Origin: Paragonimus westermani
Taxonomy: Eukaryota; Platyhelminthes; Trematoda; Plagiorchiida; Troglotrematidae
DNA: 64,000 nt
Assembly: GCA_008508345.1 (NCBI GenBank)
Contig: QNGE01001333.1
Span: forward strand, 69,621 to 133,620
Direction: 5' to 3'
Both the position numbers and the translations under genes were made by a program. Positions 25,079-36,099 of this stretch are shown one piece after another; the first letter of the stretch is position 1; each line of letters begins with the position of its first letter. A model generated the notes under the pieces. The model saw nothing but the letters and a program-made list of their open reading frames with translations, did not search any database and was not told where the DNA came from.

Positions 25079-25526
25079 GATTGAGCCTGCCTCCTAAAGA
25101 AAACATAACGCATTTATGACTTCATCAGGTGGAAAAATACCAGGAGGACAACAGGATTTTTGGATCAGCTACACAACTGATTTCAAAGTATTAATCGTAC
25201 TATTCGTATCCGCCAATAAAAATTCGAATAAAATTTCACTCAAATAAAACTTACTTTTAACTGTGCTATCTCGAGGAATGATGGAACACAGATTCTACAG
25301 TCGCCTAATTATCATGGTGAGGAAGTGAGTTCGATATCACACATTCCAAAAAATAACACAGCGGAACAAATGTAAATTAGATACATTTGGTTCCCCTTCC
25401 TCCAACTGCAAACAATTTATGCTAATAGCTATCGGTACCACACCAAGTGAGTTCGTAACACGTAGGCAAAGTTGAAATTAGGAATTCTAGACGTCCATCT
25501 GTTTGTCAGCTTAGATCACTGAGAGA

Positions 25527-25889
25527 ATGAAAGGCTGGGACTGGCGTATTTCTAATTCACTAGTACGCTATCTAAGTGCTATTCTGGTTTGCTTTACTCT
25601 GAAAGCTCACTGTTGTGCTATGTTAATAGACACCGTGACTAACATTCAGTCACATGTATTTACATCCATGAAGGCATTAGTATATTCGGTCAATTTCTTT
25701 ATGGACAAAACCGGTAGACTAAAGACGTGTACTCAGGTAACACTATGTTCTCGGTATCACTGTCCTAACACAATTCTCAACAAAACATTTTGTAATGTGT
25801 TACCAAAATACACAAAAAGAATAGTCCGCAAGCCCGTAATTAGGGGGAGACTAGCTTTAAGGATTCCCATACAGTTGACATGCCGTTGA
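25527..25889 (+). CDS. hypothetical 120-residue ORF, possible signal peptide
   Basis: An uninterrupted ATG-to-stop frame lies about 450 bp upstream of the transporter, in divergent orientation. A hydrophobic stretch (LVRYLSAILVCFTL) near the N-terminus could be a signal sequence, followed by seven cysteines. A few frames of this length are expected by chance in 64 kb, and no homology is recognised. Confidence 0.18.
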   Translation: MKGWDWRISNSLVRYLSAILVCFTLKAHCCAMLIDTVTNIQSHVFTSMKALVYSVNFFMDKTGRLKTCTQVTLCSRYHCPNTILNKTFCNVLPKYTKRIVRKPVIRGRLALRIPIQLTCR

Positions 25890-28800
25890 ATGACACTTTG
25901 CCAAGCATGGATGCTTTCAGGTTAGCTGACCAAATTCAAGTATGGGAATTCCCAATAACCAAACCATACCCGATTCAGGTTCTTACCGTCCAATGAGACC
26001 TGCTTCAACTATTTCTTTCATTTCGTGCTAGCTAATCAACAGTACCGCTTATTAATGTATTGCTGTGCTTCATTTTGTTGGTGTTGATGATGAATTATAT
26101 CACCATGATAGTGTACTCTAACACAGTATAAATTACTGGTGAGTAATATGGCATAGTTGTCAAATGTGAAGCTGTTCGTTTGTGAAAAGCCAGAGCTTCG
26201 ACTTAGAGTGCATACGAAAACATTACCATCACCATCTATATTCCATTGATTTGCAATTTTAATTAAGTGTGGTATTTGGCATTGCGCGTCCGGACGGTAG
26301 CGTGAGCAGCTAAATCCTCTCGTAAACTACATGGTAGCATTAAAAATTTAAACAAATGCGCGCTAAAACCGAGCTGTTCTAAAATGTTACATTGGCGTGC
26401 TTTAAAGGTGATTACCAGTTCTAAGCTCACACTATTTTTCAAACGAATGGCTACGTTGAAATCAAGTCCTTCGGGATACATGAGTGAATTCTAATCAATT
26501 TCTTCTGAATAATGGAGTAACAATTCGCCGGTTCATCGCACGCATCTGCTGCGCGATTTGTTCTGAACCTTTCGAGTGTTGGCAAGGCTAATTATGAACT
26601 GGTTCATAGTGCAATTAGTGTAAAATATAACGTGGTGAACCCAACTCAAAAACAGTGCTTACGGAATCGTTTCCCTCTGTACTCGTAACAACCAGGTGAA
26701 GTTGAAGCCGGTGAAAACCAGTCGTGTTCAGTGTCACACGGCCGATTTACTGTCAAAAAGTAAACCGGATCCTTTCGGCTGTTTGCTTTCCGCTTTAACT
26801 TTCTGACTACGAGTCGTAATTTATGTACATTCATGTCGCACTCAAACATTCGTTCACCAATACGGACAAGTCTATGTATCGTCACTACCGCGGCAGTCAT
26901 GCGCGCGTGCTTGCTTACACACTTGCCAACACAGCTGATAATTTGGTCAAAGTTTGCTTTAGATGGTAATAACACACCACGAAAATTTTACGCACATTGG
27001 AACAGACATTTTTGGATCTGACAGAATGACAGCCGTTGTGTAGTTCCTTATATTCTATTAGATTGTGTATGTAAAACCTATGAAAATGGCCGTATGTAGC
27101 CAGGACCTAAGTGTGTTTATGGCTACGAGTATGAGATGTTTTGTGGGGTTCAATTACGCATACATTCTTTTTTTCCAACAATGAAACAGCAGTTAGAAAA
27201 ATAACATTTCGACATTTTGTGCCCAAACTATAATGAGACAACTGATCAATTTCAGACGGATTCAAAGATGTTCCACTTAATAGGAAGAGATGGTGTTCTT
27301 TAATCCGTTTCTATACATATGCCTATAATGCTCCATTACCGCTTTAACACAGTTTCAAATTGATCAGGCTTACCTGTTTGAACAGAGGAATGCTGGGTTC
27401 TTTTCGTCAATCAGAGTGAATTTAGGACATGTGGACCGTCGCCAAAAGTGGTCTCTTTCCTTGATACGAGTCCTAAGAATGTATCGGTCAGGATTTCACA
27501 GTTCTATTCGAACTTCGCGGTTAGGTTCAACATCACTACGATCGATAGCGGTACTTCAAGCGTAGACGCCCTAGTGTTAGTGCTGCAAGCTGACTAATGG
27601 GACCATATTGATGATGTGCTATTCCCCAATTAGATTATACTTCGGGAACACCATTAAAGGAATATATTACTGATTTCTGAACCCTAATTACTAGACCTGG
27701 TGCATGTTAAACTGTTTGCATAGTATCACTAACTTCAAGCAGGCCTTATTCTGCTAGAGAGACAAACAGGTTTCGTTGGGATTCCTTACTATCATGTGCA
27801 GTATGTAAGTTGGTGAAGGTTTCATTGAATTATGCAAACCTATGTTCCCCTCCAGTGCGTTCGATTATCGTTATACTGATCGCAATCGTTTGCATTCTGT
27901 GCAAGTTAACTTTAAAACGCATGGTTTAAATTTTCGGCATGTAAGTAAAGAGGTATTATGTAGGTATCCTATGGAGTAAGCTACTAGGATTTTAACATAC
28001 TTCATAAAATTGGCCGTGCTTGTAAGTAGAACCAGTCCTGGCCTAGCCTACCAGTGAACACTCTACGTCAATGAGCTTCTCGATCTTCTGGAACTGCCCT
28101 GGCGGATGGTTGCGGATGACCACAAAGTGTGACAACTCACAGAGTGGTTGCTGTTAGTAAACCATGAATAGTGCACAGTATTACATATTAGTTCTGCTGC
28201 TACTATCACACTCACCTATGCACTAGAAGAAACGGAGCAGTCTGTTATGACTCAGCAGATAAACCTCCCTTTCATTAGCTCTAACGACTTCAGTGTCTCA
28301 CCGCGAATATTACGTCCGGTGGAATCTGCTATGTCTAATGTGCAATGAATTAGCACTGGAGCAGGTAACGCGTGTGGGTTACCACCTCGTGCACGTTTCG
28401 AACGGTTTGTCTTACTCACGAAGGCTTAACAGACAATGCATGCATTCTCTGTCTAATTGACCAATACGGAGTGCTCTGGTTTTCACACACACACACCCGT
28501 TTATTAACTTGCTCCACTGATCTTGATCTATCCGGTCTTTTTGTGCCGGCACGGTTGCAGGCGTACACCCTCTAAAATTAAGTGGACCTCGATCTGACCA
28601 AGTGAGAGGTGAATCCCATCTACCTCGGGGCATCGTAGATTAATGAAATTCTCTTCCAGAGGATGTATTGATAGTGCAACCGATCAAAGATTTAGAGCAA
28701 AAGTTTGATGCCAACAAGTTTCAATTTATTTTTTCCACATGTCTAGTTTTCCTTATCTCTTGGTTTATGCTGTATACTTGATGTTTACTATCTGTCTCTG

Positions 28801-31234
28801 CCAGCTTTCATGGCTGAACTTCAACAATAACTTCCAGTTCATCCGTGACTGGTGTAACGGGGAATGCTCTGTTAGTCACGATGACATTGCTTATCGGTCC
28901 AAAGTTCTTTTAGTTCTGCCTATGTTTGTTCAAATTCTGCTTTGGTTTCAACGGCGTACATCCGCAAAAACGACCATGGAAAATGGTCCTAGGGTTCCGA
29001 TTCCACTTGAATCCTAATAGGATATATCTATGTCAACATGTGTATATGCTGACTGAACATGTACTAGAAGATGACTGTTTCGTTCAAGCAGATTCTACTT
29101 TGTTGCGCTATGTTCACGCTATATTTTAACTGCTAACCGAGGTTTGCGATTTCGGACGCGCCCACGAAACTTGCGTTATTTGTGTGGAAGTTTGAATTTT
29201 GTACAAGTTCAATTTAACACCTTTTTAAAACATTTATGCGCCAGATGATACTAGTTCCCTTCATGGCAGCTTCATAAAATCCTGCTCCAGTGTGCTAGAG
29301 TACGGTATCGCCGTAGCTCAACTGTTAACCAAGAAGTGTAATTTTTGGTCAACTTGTAGGTATTCGTTTGCAAGTGATTCACTGATACAAAATGTGCTCT
29401 CCAAGGTTGTTCTAGCATTTCATTGTTCTGTCTCTAATATTACCCGAGATATGCCATGTTCAGCACGCTCGGAAAAGTTGTGTTTCTGCTGTAGATCGAA
29501 GTGTGCACAAATTCCATTAGTTTATTAGTAACCAACCAATTTGCAGTAGCGCTTGATTGTTGTTTAATCCCTCATCACTAACAAAAGCAATAATACATAA
29601 GTGGTTCTGGTGAATGTTCAACCACCAAACACTCATGAAAAAAAGCGAGCCCTAATCAAGAAGATGAAAGAGCAAAAGCGGGAGAGGATGAGGCTCAACG
29701 TGTAAAAATAGCTATGTCTATATTCAGACACCCATCATCAGCCTGAAAATAACCCGCCGAGCTATAGTCCAAACTATAAACGAGATTGTTCTCACTGTCC
29801 CATAAAGTTAGCTACACTCATTTCGGAGAAAACTCGGCCATTGAATCCGCCAGCTCACCTAATTGAAGTCCCCTTTACACTCCTTCCGTTTTGCTAACGG
29901 TGATATGGAATAGTCGGCTTGCTGTATCATCTCTTCGCGGTAGCAAATGGACAGTTTCAGTGCAAACCCTGACTGACCGAGCGTTTAACACCTCCGGATA
30001 GAGCCAATCACTCTACCTAGTTTCAGTTTACCGGTTATATCGGATAGGCCACAGAGTACATCTCTTCGGAATGTGATCAGATGTGTAAATCGTACGCTGG
30101 CTTATCGCCACTTCATCGTATGCATGGACGTAAAGATGGTGTAGAACAGGAAGCAGGTGCTCAGCCTTCTCCACTCTTCGACTGAGTCGACTGTGAGCGC
30201 AGCTCCCTTACAAAAATTGGTCTCAGTCAATACAGAAGGCATGCGTATCCAGTCCAACGCAGTCACGAGAAACACAGTTGCATGAAAGTCGCCGTATCAA
30301 ATTGGTCTCAGCAAGAATCGGCTTATGTTATCAGACTTTCCGATGATTTGGCTACGTCAAGCTTCACTCGAAACGAACTTCATCACTGTAGAGTATTACA
30401 ACTTGCTCGAAACGTTGTGTTATTCCCAATCTGTTTATCATTCATCACTGACTCCTTTCACATTTCCCTGGCCGTACTCTGGGGAGTAGCAGGACTCGTC
30501 TATATGCTATGAACTAGCAGTAACATACTGCCACCACCGCCAATCTAACTACCGCCTGATACAGGCAATATGTCGGATATTGTGTCCCTAAGTGCTGGGC
30601 TCTCCTAACGGTTTTCCTGTTTGGCTCAAACAGTGAAAACCTAACCGGAATCCAACAGCGAGGCTTTCTTACACAGCTACTAACTGTTACCAGTTGCCCG
30701 CATTTTCACAATGGTAAAGTCACTGCTGTGCATGCACACCTCATAAGCTTTCTCCGCACACCTCTCGACTGGTCACTCGACGAAGTGCCCATGTCGCTGT
30801 CGGAAACTACATGACCAGGAAGCAGATAGAGAAAGCTAACTACACTGCGATTCATAGCCTGCACCACCAGTGAAAGGAAGTCACTGCTTCCGTAATCTTT
30901 TAAGGAAACAGGAGAACTGCCTACAAGACGAACCACGCCCTCTCGGATGATTACAACGAGTACTGGTCCGAGGTGTTATCGGTTCACACACATTGATAAT
31001 CGGTCGACATGTACGATTGTGCCTCCGAACTGACCCTTGGTCGGCTCGATCTATGAGAAGGGATTTTCCCAAACTCGACAGGGCATGAAAAATACTGCCC
31101 TTGGTCTAGCCAAACTGTTGTTCATACATGTGATGTGTTTAAAAACCAATGCCGCAGACGAATACGGCAACCTCTTCGTGCTAACTCAAAGTTTTCCAAT
31201 TCATCTGTGTTGGTCTCACACCATGCTTGTTCCG
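25890..31234. other. no confident gene
   Basis: Scattered open frames of about 90-110 codons were seen (26975-26646 minus, 28739-29017 plus with a hydrophobic N-terminus), none recognised. 29,640-31,230 may hold the 5' part of the R2-like LINE that follows, but its motifs are unreadable. A short dispersed repeat is at 30388-30441. Confidence 0.35.
30388..30441 (+). repeat. dispersed repeat fragment (shared with 37.05 and 51.1 kb)
   Basis: GTAGAGTATTACAACTTGCT and the bases after it match the minus-strand sequences at 37029-37083 and 51,090-51,138 closely. This copy lacks the upstream CTGAGGA part. Confidence 0.55.
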
Positions 31235-32595
31235 ATGGTGAATAACCCAACGAACTGAGACCTATCACCGTATCTTCAATGTTGGTAGATGGTTTCACAA
31301 TATGTCGGCAGATAAATGAAATTCACAACTGCAACCGCCCGTTGTTCAATTTGTATATCTACACTGTGACGGTTGACTCGGGGTGACCTCGCTATTCCGA
31401 TCGCTGTTCCGGAACTCGTGTGCCATGCCTTTCAGCCTGTGTGCACGTCCCGCTGATAAACTTGAAGTGCTCTGGAGCTACCCGAGTAGAAGACCAACAT
31501 GAATGAGACTGAACTCATGGTTATCTGTGGTCGCCATAAGCACAGCACAACAGTTATAGCCGAAAAACCTAGTTAACTCGGTCCAGGAGTTATCCACTCG
31601 TTAAGCGCCTTTGTTACGGCGACCTACCTCAGCATACCGTTCACCTGGGATGGTAGAACGTTCACCAGTCAACAACCGAATCTTTGTACGATACTGGCTA
31701 AAGCAACCAAAGCGTCTTTGAAGCCGCATCATCGTCTTTACCTTTTGAGACAACACCTGATCCTCAATGTGAATCACTTGATGGTTTTCAGCCGAGTCGA
31801 CTGAAACGCGCTGACATCTATGGAATGTACAAATCACTAGTCTGTTCCGCAGTGGCTCAGCCTTCCCAAGGACACCAACCAGCTACTTCCACACCCTAGT
31901 TCTACTGAGCGGTTTGGGCATTCTGAGTCTGTCCACCACTACTCCAACCATGCGTAAATGTGGACAGAGGGACTGCTGTTCAGTCAGTGACCAATTCTGG
32001 GGAACGTGGTTACAGATTATTCGTGTGGTCCCATCTTGGGTGACGTCATTGTTCCGGTACGCGTTCAGGATGTGACAATGAAGGACAGGAAGTAGGTCCA
32101 CGCGGTGTGGATGATTAAGTTTTGCCATACGCTAAACGGGTGTGGTCTTCAGGAATTTCCTCTCTCTCCACTCTTCAGTCTTTGACTGTTGAATCCGTGT
32201 TCTTCATTCATCTCATCCATCTCCGATGCGTTCTTTTTGGGACTAACGTGCGGAATTCTCGAGGCAGCCGAAGTGACCATCAAGTTGTCTGCCAAGATAG
32301 CTGAGGTTAATCAGAAATCCTCGCTTATATTCTCTGACCGTACTAGATCACCGACGATGTGTGCTGTGTTCGGCACAACTGCTCGGCCAAGGATCTGATG
32401 AAAATACTGTGCACTCTGGGTACGCAGTATTCGGGGAGTTACGAATATCAACGGCCAATGGGTTTATCAACCTCAAGGTTTTCGTGGTTCGCGACGGCAC
32501 TGCTGTGGTTTTGGACATCGGTATAGTGGACGACTACTGAGGTCAATTTTGCTGAGCTGAGAAAGCTGTGAAGTATGGGCAGAATCTCAAACTGT
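31235..32595 (+). mobile_element. R2/NeSL-like LINE remnant with restriction-like endonuclease
   Basis: Plus-strand fragments run in LINE order. NELRPITVSSMLV matches the RT finger region (about 31,250). NETELMVICGRHK and LSIPFTWDGRTFT (about 31,500-31,660) match the region after the RT core. LAKATKASLKPHHRLYLLRQ, SVPQWLSLPKDT and GHSES follow. Last comes INLKVFVVRDGTAVVLDIGI and VDDY..AEKAVKYGQNLK (about 32,460-32,590), which fits the D...D spacing of the C-terminal PD-(D/E)XK-like endonuclease in R2-type LINEs. Stops and frame changes are frequent, and the YxDD core was not found. The R2-versus-NeSL choice is an inference. Confidence 0.65.
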
Positions 32596-34879
32596 GGCCA
32601 TTCAGTAGCCCCCCCCATAACATGGGCTGTAATGTGAACTATTTGTCATCCACTTCTGGTCATCTCTTTTTGTGGTATCGAGCATCTGCCTTTTTGCAAT
32701 GCGATCCTTCTGTTGAGACTACCCTCTTGTACAGTCAATGATTCGTGTCGACTGACTGTTCTAGGTTCCTTGGAAACCTATACCACACTTGGGCGGGGAA
32801 TCTGCATTTGGTTGATGTCATCTTCTAGCCATTGTCTCACGATGACGAACATTTCCCCGTCTTGATTCGTCAGCCTTGAAGGTGACAGCACCCCTGTGCC
32901 CTGAAGATCTTGTGGTTTTGAAAGACTCCTATCTTTGCTCTTGTTCTTTCTTTTGCTAACACTTCACGCAGGTAAATGTTTTATGACTGAAATCATAAGC
33001 GCCTGCTACTCTTACGGAAGAACTTGTCAACTGGCTAGTGTTGTTAACCATGCAACGCTCTGCATTTGATAGATAGCTTGTTATGAATTTCCCTTCTTTT
33101 ACATTTTTGTTGCTTAAATTTTGGAGTTTCCACTTGGTCTTTTATTGAACGAAGCTGTTTAAACTGCTGTTAGGAATGAACAATGACAGTACTAAAACTG
33201 GTTTGCACGAGCAGGTAGGTGACTGTTACATTATTATAAGCCATTTGAAGCCCTCATTAATTTCGTTCCTTTTCGTCCTCTGAATTAACAAACCAAATAT
33301 ACATTTTCAAAGGTACATAAAACTTGATTGACTAAGACTTAGCTGAATCTTATGTTCAGGTGGTACATAGTAACTAATGAAGAGAGATAGCTACGCGAAG
33401 TCAAATGTTTCTAGTATGTTGCTGGTTTATTGATAGTAATAGCTAACATATGAACCTTCCAGTGCGCCTTCAAAACCGGTAATGATGCTGTTGGTCAAAT
33501 CATACAGAAGTTCCACGGGTTTAACAATGGTCATCCAGGCATTAGCTCACGACTGATGTGCTGTTGGACACCCTATAAAGTCTCCTTTTTTCTGGTATTC
33601 TGTATCTTAATCTCGAACATTAAATAAGGTATACATCATAACTTAATGAATCGCATCATCATTCCAAGTTGATGTCTTTCCGTGGAGATTTGTTCGCCCT
33701 CTTAACAGACATCCAAACAGCGTTAACATATACACTGGTTACAAATAACGGTTGCTACGAGTACCCTTGGGGGGTTCCGTAATCTATCAGTACTAGATTT
33801 TTTAGTACAATTTGGCTTTCAACAACCGTCGACTGAAAACTTTACAATATCAAACATTCTGTAGTACCCTGTTTCTGAAATGACTACATTTCATTCACAC
33901 ACAATTTGTTCTGCTTCACGTTTACTGTGACAGTGTGAATGTATTGGTCCTCATAGATTAGTTATACTACAATAAGTTACGTGGTGCTGTTCGATATCCG
34001 TCCTTTACGACCTGATTGACAGTGCCTATGCCTACCCGTACACTGTGTACAGAGTCTCAAATAACCCGGATATTTCGACTGTTTAAGGGAAGCAAATGTA
34101 ATTTAAATAAACCACTTAGGCGCAACTGTTTAGTACCGAGTTATCTTTCTGCAGTAAAAGCAGTGAGTGAAGGATGAGTGATTGCTGTGCCAGCCTTAAT
34201 GTTCTAACCGCCATTATTTTACTAAGTCCATTAGTAAGTAGAATGCTGGCGGAGCGAATGATGATATCCACCTGAAAACTGTAGACCGGCTGAGTTGGTT
34301 ACGGTTGTGAGAGTTTAGTTATTTCAAGTAAATGACGAATAGATTCATGCTTTCGGGTTTTTCAAACAGATGTTATTCTGCTAGCGTTGAATTCCGATTT
34401 ACCTAACGACCACTGGGGTTTGGAGTAATAGCTGAACGTGAATTGATGTGACTGACTCTGTCAGGGTTTAGTGTGAGGGGAAGGGGAAAATGTTTCGAAT
34501 TCCAACGAAGACGAAACGAGAAAAGATATCTTATGCATCGCCGAATAAGACAACAAATAGCCCAATTCTAAGTATAGTTTCCATGAGCAAAAAGCCCATA
34601 GAAGGTAGTAGCGGAATATTGTCACGGTAGCCTTGCTTAACTGCCTCGCATTCGTTGAATCCCGTAAAAATGTACAAGTCATAGAGAAAAGAAACTTCAT
34701 GTACATCCGAATTCATGCTGTAATTTTTTTATGAACGTCCAGAAAAAATAAAGTACGGGAAATAAAACGGCAAGTAAAGTCAGACTGTGGGTGTCCAGAG
34801 TTAAAAAGGGAATTAAATGGAGTCCGCACCTTCAAAACTAGTACTGACGTGCCTCAACTTGCAGCAACCAAACAAACCA
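32596..34879. other. no gene or repeat seen
   Basis: AT-rich intergenic sequence. A 61-codon hydrophobic frame on the minus strand (34716-34531) is too short to support. Confidence 0.5.
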
Positions 34880-35085
34880 GTCAGTGGCGCAGTGGTCAAC
34901 ACGGTTGCCTCATGAAAGCGTGACCGAAGTCCTAGCCCTGGCCGTGACAAAATATACACTACTGATTGGTTCAAACAAGAACGGAGATCGAGTCTGGTAC
35001 ACCTTTCCGAAGGAGGTAGACTGAAAAGTGTATGACAGTGCGACAGCCGCGATCATTTGTGGATGATGTTCAATTTATATGAACA
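34880..35085 (+). repeat. tRNA-derived SINE, family A, copy 2
   Basis: It begins GTGGCGCAGTGGTCAACACG, has GAAGTCCTAGCCC at the B-box position (degenerate), and ends GATGATGTTCAATTTATATG. It shares its whole length with copies 1 and 3. Confidence 0.65.
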
Positions 35086-35324
35086 AGCACCAGTCAACCA
35101 AAACAGTGAACGGTGGAAAGAAGTCGTAATCCAGTGGAACTATTCAGATAGCCGAACTATCTGAAGCACCCGTTTAGTGTGTAAAAGGTGGACATCGAGG
35201 GTGCGTCTAAAGTTGCAAGCCGATGACGATGTTACAGAAGACATAAGCAAAGTAGTCTACCGAGTAATAATTCAGTGAGTTAATCTAACAGCTTCTGTGC
35301 GGGTTTTGCAGGAGTTATGCAATT

Positions 35325-35692
35325 TTATTGACGGGCGTCAACCTTTCATTAGCACACGGCCTTACGGATATCTAGAAGATAATGACAGGTTTCCAGGACT
35401 TGTCATCTGGAGGATTAACAATCTTTTGGAAAGCTGTACGAAACGTAAAACTTGTCATTTAGAGAGTCTACCAGTTAGTTTCCAAAAATCTTTAGAAACC
35501 TTCCTCAACATTTTGATCTACCGCACACTTGAATTCTTGTTAGTGAACCGCGGTGTGCTTTGTATTCCTTTCTTCTATTGCACATCGAGAAACACCTGTT
35601 CGGTACACTGTCCTATCACAAAACATCTTTCTTTCACTAACTTGACTGTCGAAGGCCTAACGGAATTATTCTCCGCCATGTTGTTTAAATAG
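35325..35692 (+). CDS. candidate terminal coding exon, unknown protein
   Basis: A good acceptor (GTGCGGGTTTTGCAG) is followed by 122 open codons to TAG, starting ELCNFIDGRQPFISTRPYGY. No upstream exon could be joined and no family is recognised. The length alone is not significant; the splice site raises it slightly above background. Confidence 0.25.
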
Positions 35693-35804
35693 TAAATCGG
35701 GCAGTACGGTGTTTTCACTGGACTGATGCAAACCAGCGAGAACCGAGAGCATCCCATGTCACTCTCACATAGTTAACAATGATATATATGTGCAAGCAAT
35801 GAAT

Positions 35805-36090
35805 CTATCCCAGCTGATTTAATGAGCTTAAGGCTAATGAATGTGATTTCAGTGTCAAACCAGCGCCAATTTCACATACTTGTAACTGCGTAAGCCCGTC
35901 GTTACAAGAGTTTACTTCCAGTACATACTCTACACGATAGGATTGTCTTGGAAAATCCTCACTTAGAACGAAACAAGATGAAAGTAAAGCTTTCGCGACG
36001 TCTTGACCAACTCGAAGAGACTTCACGAAGAGATTATAACATTGAACTACACTATCCAAGCTGTTGTAAGAGGCAACCTTCTGTGGCGCT
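35805..36090 (-). pseudogene. possible glutathione-synthetase-like fragment
   Basis: The minus-strand frame contains DSVVQCYNLFVKSLRVGQDV and, later, VLEVNSCNDGLTQLQVCEI followed by GAGLTLKSHSLAL. The second part resembles the SDYM...LKQVEINTISAGFGGLS region of eukaryotic glutathione synthetase, with Asn/Ile/Ser positions changed and an extra insert before it. No flanking domain was found in 1 kb either side, and an in-frame stop lies upstream. The match is by eye only and could be coincidence. Confidence 0.25.
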
Positions 36091-36099
36091 TGTTGGCAT

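Noticed and set aside
26646..26975. 109-codon minus-strand frame
   Set aside because: Starts at GTG; no homology or splice sites found.
28739..29017. 92-codon frame with hydrophobic N-terminus
   Set aside because: Could be a small secreted protein, but several such frames are expected by chance and nothing else supports it.
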